Assembly: GCF_003316635.1 (NCBI RefSeq)
Contig: NZ_QNQP01000003.1
Coordinates: 1 to 64,000 of the forward strand
Source of the DNA: Roseovarius dicentrarchi
GTDB taxonomy: Bacteria; Pseudomonadota; Alphaproteobacteria; Rhodobacterales; Rhodobacteraceae
Direction of reading: 5' to 3'
Length of the DNA: 64,000 bases
In this document: positions 1 through 8,540 of the stretch, in pieces
Position numbering within the stretch: position 1 is the first letter of the stretch
How the letters are laid out: the number at the start of each line of letters is the position of its first letter
The notes under the pieces: model-generated
Seen by the model: only the letters and a program-made list of their open reading frames with translations
Databases searched by the model: none
What the model was told of the DNA's origin: nothing
Translations under genes and position numbers: made by a program

Positions 1-102
1 GCTGACGTCATCGCCCGCATCTCCGACATGCCGGTCTCACGCCTGCACGAGTTGCTGCCGTGGGAATGGAACGCAGCAACGCACCAAGTCAAGGCTGCCT
101 GA
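1..102 (+). CDS. tnpC: IS66 transposase TnpC, C-terminal 33 residues only
   Basis: Partial coding sequence entering from the left edge, in frame 1, ending at TGA 100-102. The visible residues match the C-terminal domain of IS66 DDE transposases (R-L-H-E-L-L-P-W-E-W). The other copy in this window has N-R-L-D-E-L-L-P at the same place. Nothing can be said about whether the upstream catalytic domain is intact. Confidence 0.65.
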   Translation, partial: ADVIARISDMPVSRLHELLPWEWNAATHQVKAA

Positions 103-126
103 CCGCGGCCCTCGGCGGATGTTTAC
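1..126 (+). mobile_element. Right end of an IS66-family element (cut by window edge)
   Basis: The first 102 bases are open in frame 1 and encode the tail of an IS66 TnpC transposase. The end reads ...LHELLPWEWNAA..., with the LLPWxW signature, and stops at TGA 100-102. About 24 bases later the sequence GTTTAC ends at 126. IS66 elements characteristically end in ..TTAC (start GTAA), so 126 is the inferred outer boundary. The left part of the element lies outside the window. It differs from the second IS66 copy further right, whose outer inverted repeat begins GTAACCGCG. The family call is from residue pattern; the exact boundary is inference. Confidence 0.7.
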
Positions 127-150
127 GCCGAACGCGGCTCCTTCAAGGGA

Positions 151-1314
151 ATGACGACGGACGACTTCTACACCAAGGCCGCACACTTCGTTCTTCTCAA
201 GGAGATGCTGCCGAAGGGACGGATTGTTCTGACAACTGAACAGGAGGCCACCCTACCCAATATCATTCCACATGTATTCGAAGAGGAGATCCAGGCAGAC
301 CGCTTCGTTTGGCTGGCGATGAAGTTCAAGAAGAAGACGACCAAACCGGAAAAGCTGGGAAAGGTGAAGGCATACAAGAAATCCCGCCGTCAGTTTCACA
401 ACGACGGTATGTATGCCGGTCGCTTCTCTCCGGAAACGGATGCCCGCACCGTCACGGAAGCCTATATCGCGGACCATATGGAGCCTGCGCTGCGCGGCGC
501 CCGTCCGTATCCCGGATCGAACTACCAGACCCCCGTATTTCCGAAACTCTGGGTGTCTTCTCCGACGCAAGCGAGCGGAGAGCTGGACAAGGTTGTCGGA
601 TTTCCGATCCTGCCGCGGTATCTGCGCAATGAGATAAAGAACATCCCGTTCGATGGCCCTCTCGATGCTGATGTCCGCCAGGAACTGGCACCGTGGATCT
701 ACAAAGCGACCCTGCAACCGGCAAGCACTTTCATGAACTCGCTCCGAGAGCGCCTCAGCCTGGCGGACAGAGCTGGCAGCGGCGGTGCCCGGATCGGAGG
801 ATCGTATGTTCAGGGAGCAATCTTTAACCCTGCGATGCTGATCTCGATCATCAACATCTTCCGGATCAACTACAACTTCTTTGAGCCGAGGGTCTATACG
901 CCACCATACGAAGAAATCGACGACTTCGCTAAGGCAGGAAAGCTGATGCCACGCGCCCTCCGCATCCCGGGGACAGACGAGTTTGTCCAGCTTCCGCCCC
1001 GCGCCCGGCGCTCGCCGCAGAAGCGCACTCCAGCAATGCGCCACGGCCTGGATGCCCGCAAGCTCCGGAAGGGCGGAGGCGAAGATGTGCCTGATCTCTA
1101 CCGCGTGCTCTATCGGCCTTGGCTCTATGCCGGAACAAAAGTGGGCGCCAAGCTGGACCGGTCGTGGAAAACGCCTGCGGTCCAGACAGTAAACCGACCA
1201 ACAGACCAATCGGATGCTGGCGTCGAGAAGATGGAAGTCGTGCCGATTCCCGAGATTCTGGGCATTCGGACCGACTTGTCGTCCGATGAGGAGAAGGCGG
1301 CGGGCCGAACCTGA
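151..1314 (+). CDS. Unrecognised 387-residue protein beside an IS66 end, possibly 5'-truncated
   Basis: I do not recognise the family. The product is basic and soluble-looking, with a Lys-rich patch near residues 50-70 and an Arg/Lys-rich segment near 285-310; no signal peptide or clear membrane span is visible. The reading frame stays open upstream to the TnpC stop at 102 with no ATG, GTG or TTG before 151. An AAGGGA lies directly against this ATG, too close for a normal ribosome-binding site. The original N-terminus may therefore have been removed by the IS66 insertion, whose end is about 25 bp upstream. A minus-strand ORF (253-1209) overlaps it but is arginine-rich and less protein-like. 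Confidence 0.55.
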   Translation: MTTDDFYTKAAHFVLLKEMLPKGRIVLTTEQEATLPNIIPHVFEEEIQADRFVWLAMKFKKKTTKPEKLGKVKAYKKSRRQFHNDGMYAGRFSPETDARTVTEAYIADHMEPALRGARPYPGSNYQTPVFPKLWVSSPTQASGELDKVVGFPILPRYLRNEIKNIPFDGPLDADVRQELAPWIYKATLQPASTFMNSLRERLSLADRAGSGGARIGGSYVQGAIFNPAMLISIINIFRINYNFFEPRVYTPPYEEIDDFAKAGKLMPRALRIPGTDEFVQLPPRARRSPQKRTPAMRHGLDARKLRKGGGEDVPDLYRVLYRPWLYAGTKVGAKLDRSWKTPAVQTVNRPTDQSDAGVEKMEVVPIPEILGIRTDLSSDEEKAAGRT

Positions 1315-1486
1315 GCCTGCAAGCGCCCATCATCTTGTAAGAAGCGCATCTTTAACCACAAGAAATGGCCGCGATGGTTCTCATCGCGGCCATACTCATT
1401 GAAGCCAGTTCCTAAAAACTGTGTCCCACGGCACGGAATGCGTCACCGTCAAAGGCGCCCTTTTTCGTGGCATTGGCCTGCCGGGA

Positions 1487-2353
1487 TCAGCTGCGCACCA
1501 GCTGTTCATATGCGGCGCCAATGTCGCGGGTCAGTGCTCCCACCTCGAACGTGTAGTCGCCAATCATGCCCACGGGGGTCACTTCGGCCGCTGTGCCGGT
1601 CAGCCAGCATTGCTGAAACCCTTCCATTTCCTCGGGCATGATGTGCCGCTCATGGACGGTGACATTTCGCTCTTTCAGCATGCCGATAACGGTTTGCCGC
1701 GTCAGCCCGTTCAGGAAACAATCGGCCAGCGGCGTATGCACCTCGCCATCCTTGACGAAGAAGATGTTGGCCCCCGTCGCCTCGGCCACGTAGCCGCGAT
1801 AATCCATGAACAAGGCGTCCGAACATCCCTTGGCCTCGGCCGCGTGCTTGGATGTGGTGCAGATCATGTAAAGGCCGGCGGCCTTGGCGTGGACCGGGAT
1901 CGTCTCGGGGCTGGGGCGCTTCCATTTCGAGATGTCCAGCTTGGCGCCCTTGGTCTTGGCGTCGCCGTAATAGGCGCCCCATTCCCACGCGGCAATCGCC
2001 AGATGCACAGGGTTGCGCGCGCTGGCAACCCCCATATCCGGCCCGGCGCCCCGCCATGCGATGGCGCGCAGATAGGCATCCCTCAGACCCGCCGTAGCAA
2101 GAACCTCGGCCTTCGCGGCCTCTATCTCATCGACGGTGTAGGGGATTTGAAAATCCAGCTCGCCCGCGGAAAAATGCAGACGCTCGGAATGCTCGCGGCT
2201 TTTGAAGATTTTGCCGTTATACGCACGCTCGCCCTCAAACACAGAGCTGGCATAGTGCATCGCATGCGACAGGACATGAACGTTGGCCGCGCGCCAATCG
2301 ACCATTTTGCCGTCCATCCAAATCATTCCGTCGCGGTCGTCATATCCTGCCAT
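1487..2353 (-). CDS. ilvE: Branched-chain amino acid aminotransferase
   Basis: PLP-dependent fold-type IV aminotransferase that makes Val, Ile and Leu from their 2-oxo acids in the cytoplasm. The 288-residue product shows the class IV features: the early M-H-Y-A-S-S-V-F-E-G-E-R block near residues 32-43 and the probable PLP lysine (about K157, in H-A-K-A-A-G). A longer frame allows ATG at 2368, but GGAG sits 7 nt before the ATG at 2353 and nothing similar precedes 2368, so 2353 is preferred. It is divergent from petP across about 155 bp. Nearby leuC and leuD make this a small branched-chain amino acid neighbourhood. Confidence 0.93.
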   Translation of the reverse strand: MAGYDDRDGMIWMDGKMVDWRAANVHVLSHAMHYASSVFEGERAYNGKIFKSREHSERLHFSAGELDFQIPYTVDEIEAAKAEVLATAGLRDAYLRAIAWRGAGPDMGVASARNPVHLAIAAWEWGAYYGDAKTKGAKLDISKWKRPSPETIPVHAKAAGLYMICTTSKHAAEAKGCSDALFMDYRGYVAEATGANIFFVKDGEVHTPLADCFLNGLTRQTVIGMLKERNVTVHERHIMPEEMEGFQQCWLTGTAAEVTPVGMIGDYTFEVGALTRDIGAAYEQLVRS

Positions 2354-2444
2354 TTCTGGACTCCACATTCTGATTTTGCGTTTATTGCGCTGAATATGAC
2401 CGAAACGGGCATAAAATTGCGCAGAAACTGCGATTCGCTACCAG

Positions 2445-2463
2445 TTGAAACTTGGAAAGTCAA
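2445..2463. promoter_or_regulatory. Imperfect inverted repeat between ilvE and petP, candidate MarR operator
   Basis: TTGA at 2445-2448 and TCAA at 2460-2463 bracket an 11-base centre in the divergent intergenic region. The arms extend only imperfectly (TTGAAACTT against GAAAGTCAA). Size and A/T-rich arms suit a MarR-family dimer site, and petP is the adjacent MarR gene. Autoregulation is an inference. Confidence 0.3.
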
Positions 2464-2508
2464 TAAAGCTGACGTAAGTTGTTCATGACAGACGACAGGG
2501 GATACCAC

Positions 2509-3003
2509 ATGGCTGAAGTGCAGGGCGGCGAAATGCTGCTATTCCTCACGGACGAGCAGTTGCAACAGGGCATCGAGGCCATGTTTTTCGCCTATCAGGG
2601 CTTTACCGCGGATCCTGATCGCATCCTGGCAAACATGGAATATGGGCGCGCACATCATCGCGCGGTGCATTTCATCGCGCGCAAACCCGGCACGACCGTC
2701 ACCAATTTGCTGAATATCCTGGGCGTGACCAAACAATCGCTGAACCGGGTCCTGCGGACGCTGGTCGCGGATGGCCTGGTCGAAAGCCGAGTCGGCGCAT
2801 CGGATAAACGCGAGCGTAACCTGTATCTGACAGAAGCGGGCAAATCGCTTGAGCGCGAGTTGAGTGACGCGCAGCGGGTCCGCCTGCGTGCGGCCTATCG
2901 CGCAGCAGGCCCCGAGGCTGTGATGGGATTCCGGCAAGTGCTGGAGGCGATGATGGACCCTGACATGCGCCGCCGCTACCAGACATTGCGAGGCACATCC
3001 TGA
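2509..3003 (+). CDS. petP: MarR-family transcriptional regulator PetP
   Basis: Cytoplasmic winged-helix DNA-binding protein of 164 residues. The region around residues 50-95 reads as a MarR HTH: T-T-V-T-N-L-L-N-I-L-G-V-T-K-Q-S-L-N-R-V followed by the wing D-K-R-E-R-N-L-Y-L-T. A TTG at 2479 would add ten residues, but AGGGGA lies 7 nt before ATG 2509, which is therefore preferred. The stop overlaps the start of the next response regulator (TGATG). In Rhodobacter capsulatus the petP-petR pair lies near the cytochrome bc1 genes and is required for growth; gene order and partner here fit that pair, though bc1 genes are not in the window. Confidence 0.8.
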   Translation: MAEVQGGEMLLFLTDEQLQQGIEAMFFAYQGFTADPDRILANMEYGRAHHRAVHFIARKPGTTVTNLLNILGVTKQSLNRVLRTLVADGLVESRVGASDKRERNLYLTEAGKSLERELSDAQRVRLRAAYRAAGPEAVMGFRQVLEAMMDPDMRRRYQTLRGTS

Positions 3004-3704
3004 TGACCGATCCCGCCCCCCATCTGCTGATCGTCGATGATGACGAGCGTATTCGCGGGCTTCTACGCAAGTTTCTGTCGCGCAATGGCTTTTTGGTGTC
3101 GGTCGCGCGGGATGCGGCCCATGCCCGCCGCATTCTGGCCGGGCTGGAATTTGATCTGATCGTACTGGATGTGATGATGCCCGGCGAAGACGGCGTCGCC
3201 CTCACGCGCGGCCTGCGCGCGTCGCTGGATACGCCCATCCTGCTGCTGACGGCCCGCGGCGAGACGAATGACCGCATCATAGGGCTGGAAGCCGGGGCTG
3301 ACGATTATTTGGCCAAACCCTTCGAGCCCAAAGAGCTGCTGCTGCGGATCAATGCCATCCTGCGACGCATGCCAGATGCAGAACCGGAAGGCGCCGCGCC
3401 GAAAGTGATCAATCTCGGCGCGGTCCGATACGACATCGACCGCTCGGAACTGACGCAAGGGGGCGCACCCATTCGCCTGACCGCAACCGAGGTTCAGCTG
3501 ATGCGGCTGTTCTCACAGAACCTCCGCCAACCCGTCAGCCGCGCCAAGCTGGTCGAGGATCTGGGCCGGGACCGGGGCCAGGCGCAAGAGCGCGCCATAG
3601 ACGTGCAGATCACCCGCCTGCGCCGCAAGATCGAGGCCGATCCAAAACAGCCCCGCTATCTGCAAACGGTGCGCGGCGAAGGTTATATGCTGGCGCCAGA
3701 CTGA
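3003..3704 (+). CDS. petR: OmpR-family response regulator PetR
   Basis: Two-domain response regulator of 233 residues. The receiver has the acidic pair D12-D13, phospho-acceptor D56 (I-V-L-D-V-M-M-P) and K105 (Y-L-A-K-P-F-E-P). The C-terminal OmpR/PhoB winged helix ends R-Y-L-Q-T-V-R-G-E-G-Y. The start overlaps the petP stop, indicating translational coupling. No histidine kinase is adjacent, as for petR of Rhodobacter capsulatus, where none is linked. Targets cannot be read from the sequence. Confidence 0.85.
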   Translation: MTDPAPHLLIVDDDERIRGLLRKFLSRNGFLVSVARDAAHARRILAGLEFDLIVLDVMMPGEDGVALTRGLRASLDTPILLLTARGETNDRIIGLEAGADDYLAKPFEPKELLLRINAILRRMPDAEPEGAAPKVINLGAVRYDIDRSELTQGGAPIRLTATEVQLMRLFSQNLRQPVSRAKLVEDLGRDRGQAQERAIDVQITRLRRKIEADPKQPRYLQTVRGEGYMLAPD

Positions 3705-4025
3705 ACCGGAGGATTTGGGTATTTGTACCAAGAAAAAACCTGGTGCGGTTCAATCCATCGCCGCCCGCCCGTTCTTCTTGCTGAAAATATCCTCGCCGAA
3801 GGCATAAAATCTCTTTTGGACGACGGGCGCGGCGCAAGATTCCATGGCTCTTGCGAGACTCGGCGGCAGGTAGTATCTGAGGGGCATGAAAAAGATTTTT
3901 GACATCGACGACCGTTCGCGCCTGCCCTGGCGGTTCTTTGGTGCGTCCCTGTCGGTGCTTGCGCATCTATGAAGGACATTCGTCCGCCGTTTTTCGACAC
4001 AATCTGACAATATGGGAGAGGACCT
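3705..4025. other. petR-leuC intergenic region with repeat element and inverted repeat
   Basis: This 321-bp region holds no supported gene. It contains a degenerate arm near 3718-3738 (GGTATTTGTACCAAGAAAAA), a 40-bp sequence at 3770-3809 that recurs exactly at 24416-24455, and a 7-bp inverted repeat, CGCAAGA at 3833-3839 with TCTTGCG at 3850-3856, that could be a regulator site for leuC. I looked for a leucine-rich leader peptide before leuC and found none. GGAGAGG before 4026 is the leuC ribosome-binding site. Confidence 0.6.
3770..3809. repeat. Copy 1 of a 40-bp intergenic repeat
   Basis: The sequence beginning CGTTCTTCTTGCTGAAAATA and ending GGCATAAAA is identical to 24416-24455. Both copies lie just after the 3' end of a plus-strand gene (petR here, fba there). 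Both have a loosely complementary arm upstream containing CAAGAA. The shape suggests a dispersed terminator-like or bidirectional hairpin element. Confidence 0.75.
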
Positions 4026-5429
4026 ATGTCCCCCAAGACGCTCTACGATAAAATCTGGGATGCTCATCTGGTGCACGAGGCCGAGGATGGCACCTGTCTT
4101 CTTTATATCGACCGGCATCTGGTGCATGAAGTCACCAGTCCGCAAGCCTTTGAGGGGCTGCGGATGACCGGCCGCACCGTGCGCGCGCCAGAGCGCACGA
4201 TTGCGGTGCCGGACCATAACGTGCCGACCACGCTGGACCGTGCCAAGGGAATCGAAAACCCCGAAAGCAAGATCCAGGTCGAGGCGCTGGACAAGAATGC
4301 CGCCGATTTCGGCATCCATTACTACCCCGTGTCCGACATCCGTCAGGGCATCGTACATATCGTCGGCCCCGAGCAGGGCTGGACCCTGCCCGGCATGACT
4401 GTTGTTTGCGGCGACAGCCATACCGCAACGCATGGGGCCTTTGGCGCGCTCGCGCATGGTATCGGCACATCCGAGGTCGAGCATGTGCTGGCCACCCAGA
4501 CGCTGATCCAGCGCAAGGGTAAAAACATGAAGGTCGAGATCACCGGCAAGCTGGCGCCGGGCGTGACCGCCAAGGACATCACGCTGAGCGTCATCGGCAA
4601 AACCGGGACAGCGGGTGGCACTGGCTACGTCATCGAATATTGCGGTGAGGCCATTCGCGATCTGTCGATGGAAGGGCGCATGACCGTCTGCAACATGGCC
4701 ATCGAGGGCGGCGCGCGCGCCGGTCTGATCGCGCCTGATGAGAAGACGTTTGAATACTGCATGGGCCGCCCACACGCGCCAAAGGGCGCGCAGTGGGAGG
4801 CCGCGCTGGCCTGGTGGAAAACGCTTCATTCCGACGATGACGCGCATTGGGACAAGGTTGTCACGCTGAAGGCAGAGGATATCGCGCCGGTCGTCACATG
4901 GGGCACCAGCCCCGAGGACGTTCTGCCTATCACCGCCAATGTCCCTGCGCCCGATGATTTCACCGGTGGCAAGGTCGACGCGGCAAAGCGGTCGCTGGAG
5001 TATATGGGCCTGACGGCGGGCACCCCGCTGAGCGAGGTTGAAATTGACACGGTGTTTATCGGGTCTTGCACCAACGGACGAATTGAAGATCTGCGCGCTG
5101 CGGCTTCGATCCTGAAGGGCAAGAAGATCAAGGACGGCTTGCGCGCCATGATCGTTCCAGGCTCTGGCCTTGTCCGGGCGCAGGCCGAGGAAGAGGGGCT
5201 GGCAGATATCTTCATCGAAGCGGGTTTCGAGTGGCGGCTTGCCGGCTGCTCCATGTGCCTTGCAATGAACCCCGATCAGCTGTCACCGGGCGAGCGCTGC
5301 GCCGCCACGTCGAACCGCAATTTCGAGGGCCGTCAGGGCCGCGGCGGGCGCACGCATCTGATGAGCCCGGCTATGGCCGCGGCGGCGGCGATCACGGGCC
5401 GGCTGACCGATGTACGCGAGATGATGTGA
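4026..5429 (+). CDS. leuC: 3-isopropylmalate dehydratase, large subunit
   Basis: Aconitase-superfamily [4Fe-4S] enzyme that isomerises 2-isopropylmalate to 3-isopropylmalate in leucine synthesis, acting with LeuD. The 467-residue length is normal. Cluster cysteines are seen in [10 protein letters not shown] and in C-S-M-C-L-A-M-N; the N-terminal K-I-W-D-A-H and [12 protein letters not shown] motifs are present. GGAGAGG precedes the ATG at normal spacing. leuD follows on the same strand, but an opposite-strand small gene lies between them. Confidence 0.96.
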   Translation: MSPKTLYDKIWDAHLVHEAEDGTCLLYIDRHLVHEVTSPQAFEGLRMTGRTVRAPERTIAVPDHNVPTTLDRAKGIENPESKIQVEALDKNAADFGIHYYPVSDIRQGIVHIVGPEQGWTLPGMTVVCGDSHTATHGAFGALAHGIGTSEVEHVLATQTLIQRKGKNMKVEITGKLAPGVTAKDITLSVIGKTGTAGGTGYVIEYCGEAIRDLSMEGRMTVCNMAIEGGARAGLIAPDEKTFEYCMGRPHAPKGAQWEAALAWWKTLHSDDDAHWDKVVTLKAEDIAPVVTWGTSPEDVLPITANVPAPDDFTGGKVDAAKRSLEYMGLTAGTPLSEVEIDTVFIGSCTNGRIEDLRAAASILKGKKIKDGLRAMIVPGSGLVRAQAEEEGLADIFIEAGFEWRLAGCSMCLAMNPDQLSPGERCAATSNRNFEGRQGRGGRTHLMSPAMAAAAAITGRLTDVREMM

Positions 5430-5440
5430 TGCGGGCGGCG

Positions 5441-5656
5441 TCAGGACGATTTGCGCAGTTCGCTGTACGATTTCAACACCTCGTCCCCGTCCTGCTGCTC
5501 GATGCGGTAGGCGGGGCAATCGTCCGAGGCGTCGCGCGTCACATCGGTGCCCTTGATCGTCAGGGTGATTTTTCGGGTGTAAACCTTGGTCACCTTGCCG
5601 GTCCCGGTGCCGTCGCCCCAATCCCATTCCACCTTCGTGCCTTCGCTGTATGACAT
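5441..5656 (-). CDS. Small DUF2945 / HVA1-type Tudor-like protein
   Basis: Minus-strand gene for 71 residues wedged between leuC and leuD. It starts at ATG 5656 with GGGAG 8 nt upstream. The start of the protein ([15 protein letters not shown]) and the repeated [11 protein letters not shown] pattern resemble the DUF2945 family, short SH3/Tudor-like barrels of unknown function named from a fungal hypervirulence-associated protein. The ORF stays open upstream to 6436, antisense to leuD; that extension is ignored because the RBS defines the start. A role in leucine metabolism is not implied by the sequence. Confidence 0.75.
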   Translation of the reverse strand: MSYSEGTKVEWDWGDGTGTGKVTKVYTRKITLTIKGTDVTRDASDDCPAYRIEQQDGDEVLKSYSELRKSS

Positions 5657-5743
5657 GATGCCAACTCCCTTCGCGTTCCAACGCTGAACGCCCGCCGCAC
5701 AGGCCCGGTTCCCGGCGCGCGGCCCCGACAAAAGGACAGACCG

Positions 5744-6349
5744 ATGGAAAAGTTTACCAAGATCAGCGGAATTGCCGCACCCATGCCGATGATCAACATC
5801 GACACCGATATGATCATTCCCAAGCAGTTTCTGAAGACGATCAAGCGGTCGGGTCTGGGTGTGAACCTGTTCGACGAGATGCGCTATGATGGAGACGGCA
5901 ACGAAATCCCCGATTTCGTGCTGAACAAACCCGCCTATCGCGACGCCGAGATCCTGATCGCCGGCGATAACTTCGGCTGCGGATCGTCGCGCGAACATGC
6001 CCCTTGGGCGATCAAGGATTTCGGAATCCGCTGCGTCATCGCGCCCAGCTTTGCCGATATTTTCTATAATAACTGCTTCAAGAACGGCATTTTGCCAATC
6101 GCCTTGCCGCAAGAGCAGGTCGATATCCTGATGAACGAGGCCCAAAAGGGCGCCAATGCGCGGATCGAAGTGGATCTGGAGGCGCAGACTGTCACCACCT
6201 CCGAAGGAGAGGTGATTTCGTTCGAAGTGGATGCCTTCAAGAAGCACTGCCTGCTGGAAGGGCTGGATGATATTGGCCTGACCATGGAAAAAGTCCAGGC
6301 GATCAACGCCTTCGAGGCCGGTGTTGGCGCCACGCGCCCCTGGGTCTGA
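5744..6349 (+). CDS. leuD: 3-isopropylmalate dehydratase, small subunit
   Basis: Swivel-domain partner of LeuC, 201 residues, completing isopropylmalate isomerase. The hallmark [15 protein letters not shown] is present near residues 75-90, and the N-terminal [11 protein letters not shown] block is intact. AAAGGACAG precedes the ATG. It is separated from leuC by about 315 bp that include the minus-strand small gene, so the two subunits probably share a long transcript or leuD has its own promoter. Confidence 0.96.
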   Translation: MEKFTKISGIAAPMPMINIDTDMIIPKQFLKTIKRSGLGVNLFDEMRYDGDGNEIPDFVLNKPAYRDAEILIAGDNFGCGSSREHAPWAIKDFGIRCVIAPSFADIFYNNCFKNGILPIALPQEQVDILMNEAQKGANARIEVDLEAQTVTTSEGEVISFEVDAFKKHCLLEGLDDIGLTMEKVQAINAFEAGVGATRPWV

Positions 6350-6355
6350 CATCGT

Positions 6356-6378
6356 CGCCCGAACCGCTGGTTCGGGCG
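6356..6378 (+). terminator. Hairpin after leuD
   Basis: CGCCCGAACC at 6356-6365 and GGTTCGGGCG at 6369-6378 form a perfect 10-bp stem with a 3-nt loop seven bases after the leuD stop. A TTTT run comes only about 10 bases later, so it may be an imperfect intrinsic terminator. Confidence 0.7.
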
Positions 6379-6390
6379 AATTTCGCCTTT

Positions 6391-6417
6391 TAGGTGCTGG
6401 GTCACGCCCGGCACCTA
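6391..6417. terminator. Second hairpin after leuD
   Basis: TAGGTGC at 6391-6397 pairs with GCACCTA at 6411-6417, extended inward by GGG/CCC after one wobble. It lies 12 bases after the first hairpin and has no T-run, so it could be a bidirectional stop, an RNA-stability stem or a protein site. Confidence 0.4.
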
Positions 6418-6653
6418 GATGTTGTTGTCGGCACAATCCCTGCTAAATCTATCCCAGCGATTGATGCAATCCCGCACCAGTCTGGCCACCTTGTTGTGTG
6501 CCGCGGTGGGCAATGCCCCCTAATTCCTTGAGCGCCAATCCGAAACAAGGCAAGAATAAGACTTAAATGAGGCATACCGCCGTAAAGAGCGGGATCAGTT
6601 TGGAACAACGTCGCGGCATCGTATCGCGCAGGCCAAGTTGAAGGGAACAGGCA
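6418..6653. other. leuD downstream spacer without a visible gene
   Basis: No protein-like ORF or RNA gene is recognised here. The right end carries AAGGGA, 7 nt before the TTG start of the next gene. Confidence 0.5.
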
Positions 6654-7490
6654 TTGATAGCTCAGCTATGCAGCGCGTTAGCGCGCGCGATTATCGTGGC
6701 CGTACTGGTCACGCTGCCGTCACTTATGTTGACGTCGGGCGCGCAGGATTCCAGCCAGATTGTGATTCTGATCGGGTTTGTCGCGGGGCTGTTGATTTTT
6801 GTCGAATACACCGCCCATTCGCCCAGCATTCTGGAATTCAGATTTGCGGCACCGTACAACCGTATCAAGTTTTCCTGCATCGCCTTATCGGTTCTGAGCC
6901 TGTCGCTGATTGCGCGCGCGGGCACTGACCCCAGTTCGCTCTCTGTTTTGCTGGCCGATATCGGCCGTGCGGCGCGCGCGGCGCTGGATTTTCCGTATTC
7001 GCCGGTCCGCTCGGTAATATTGCTGGTGCCGCCGCATACGCCGCCCGGTCTGGCTGAGTTTGTGGGGATCGCGGCGGCGGTTTGCTATTCTATATCACTG
7101 ATCATGTTGGCCCTTTTCGTTTTGATCGTGCGGTTTCTGGGGTGGCCTGTACGGCGCGGGGCGTTCAACGTGTGGATGAACTTGCCCCTGTTTGACCCAA
7201 CCGGCGGCGCGGATGTTGTTCAGAAGCTGAATAAAGAGGCGGTGATTAACGTGTCCTTAGGGATTGTTCTGCCATTCTTGGCGCCGGCGCTTGTGTCAGT
7301 TTTGGCCGGAGTGCTGGAGTCTGGCAGGATGCTGGACCCGAAAACGTTGATCTGGATTATTTGCGCATGGGCCTTCATTCCTGCCAGTCTGGTCATGCGG
7401 GGCATTGCCATGCACCGGGTGGCCGAACTGATCACAGCAAAGCGGCGGCGCGCCTATGCCAAGGCCGAGGACGCATTGCAAACAGTCTAG
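6654..7490 (+). CDS. Uncharacterised integral membrane protein
   Basis: Product of 278 residues with about six hydrophobic spans (roughly residues 8-28, 34-52, 72-90, 130-158, 195-222 and 230-250) and a basic C-terminus. The family is not recognised by name. The start is TTG at 6654, supported by AAGGGA 7 nt upstream and by the absence of a better ATG before the first membrane span. It overlaps the next gene, which encodes an endonuclease/phosphatase-fold protein, so the two are probably cotranscribed. Confidence 0.75.
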   Translation: MIAQLCSALARAIIVAVLVTLPSLMLTSGAQDSSQIVILIGFVAGLLIFVEYTAHSPSILEFRFAAPYNRIKFSCIALSVLSLSLIARAGTDPSSLSVLLADIGRAARAALDFPYSPVRSVILLVPPHTPPGLAEFVGIAAAVCYSISLIMLALFVLIVRFLGWPVRRGAFNVWMNLPLFDPTGGADVVQKLNKEAVINVSLGIVLPFLAPALVSVLAGVLESGRMLDPKTLIWIICAWAFIPASLVMRGIAMHRVAELITAKRRRAYAKAEDALQTV

Positions 7491-8536
7491 CGGCGGCGTG
7501 CATTATCTGGCTGCTGGCCTGCGCGGCGGGCGCAGATACGTTGCGGGTTGCGACATGGAATGCTGAACTGACGCGCGATGGGCCGGGTCTGCTGCTGCGT
7601 GATATCGTGCGCGGCGGTGATGCGCAGGTGGATGCTGCTGCACAGACAATCGCGGCGGTGGCGCCGGATATCTTGCTGCTTCAGAACGTCGATTACGATA
7701 TGGAGCTGCGCGCGCTGATCGCGCTGCGTGATCTGATTGCGGCGCAGGGTTTGCGCTATGAACATCTTTATGCCGGACTGCCCAACACCGGGATGGCGAC
7801 AGATCTGGACATGGACGGTGACGGACGGCTGGGCGAACCGGAGGACGCCCAAGGATACGGCGCCTTTCTGGGACAGGGCGGCATGGCCGTGCTTTCGCGG
7901 TATCCGATTGCAGTTGATGCCGTGCAGGACCTGAGCGGTATTTTATGGCGCGATGTGCCGGGGGCCTTGCTGCCCGGTGTGAACGGCGCACCGTTCCCGT
8001 CAGCGCAGGCGCAGGGCGCGCTGCGGCTGGCGGATGTGGCGCAATGGGCTGTTCCGGTGCTGCATGACAGCGGGCCTGTCACCCTGCTGGCGTTCCACGC
8101 GAATGCCCCGGTCTTTGACGGGCCAGAGGACCGCAACGGTCGGCGTAATCACGATCAGCTCAGGTTCTGGCAGCATTATCTGGACGGTGTTTTTGGCCCG
8201 GCTCCTGATGATCGTTTCGTGCTGCTGGGCCATGCCAACCAAGACCCACACCGCAGCGAGGGGATCAAGGCCGGGATCAGGGGCCTTCTGGCCGACCCGC
8301 GCGTGACCGACCCCGTACCGCTGCGCGCGCGCGCGCCGCCGGGCGATCCGCCAGAGGCAACGGTGAACTGGCCGCGCGTCACACCGTCGCAGATGCGTGT
8401 CAGCTATGTTCTGCCATCGCGCGACTGGACGGTGAGCGCGTCTGGCGTTCATTGGCCGGTGGAAGGTGAGGGCGCGCGCGTATCGGAATTGGCCAGCCGT
8501 CACCGGATGGTCTGGGTGGATCTGCAAACAAGGTGA
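7475..8536 (+). CDS. Exported endonuclease/exonuclease/phosphatase-fold protein, non-standard start
   Basis: The body of about 340 residues is an EEP-superfamily protein: L-R-V-A-T-W-N-A-E-L near the N-terminus, P-D-I-L-L-L-Q-N-V-D-Y, M-A-V-L-S-R-Y-P-I, and a late L-L-G-H-A-N-Q-D-P-H block where H-A-N-Q-D replaces the common G-D-F-N. A hydrophobic stretch (A-C-I-I-W-L-L-A-C-A-A-G-A-D) looks like a signal peptide. No in-frame ATG, GTG or TTG lies between it and 7361. ATT at 7475, four bases after GAGG and 16 nt inside the preceding gene, is the best-placed initiator. The substrate is unknown. Confidence 0.7.
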   Translation: MANSLAAACIIWLLACAAGADTLRVATWNAELTRDGPGLLLRDIVRGGDAQVDAAAQTIAAVAPDILLLQNVDYDMELRALIALRDLIAAQGLRYEHLYAGLPNTGMATDLDMDGDGRLGEPEDAQGYGAFLGQGGMAVLSRYPIAVDAVQDLSGILWRDVPGALLPGVNGAPFPSAQAQGALRLADVAQWAVPVLHDSGPVTLLAFHANAPVFDGPEDRNGRRNHDQLRFWQHYLDGVFGPAPDDRFVLLGHANQDPHRSEGIKAGIRGLLADPRVTDPVPLRARAPPGDPPEATVNWPRVTPSQMRVSYVLPSRDWTVSASGVHWPVEGEGARVSELASRHRMVWVDLQTR

Positions 8537-8540
8537 CGCG

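Noticed and set aside
253..1209. 318-codon minus-strand frame opposite the unrecognised 387-residue ORF
   Set aside because: Arg-rich composition, no RBS and no family pattern. The plus-strand frame has more protein-like composition, though certainty is limited.
3887..3972. Possible leader peptide ORF upstream of leuC, starting with ATG-AAA-AAG
   Set aside because: On careful reading the frame does not close before leuC, is not leucine-rich, and shows no attenuator hairpin.
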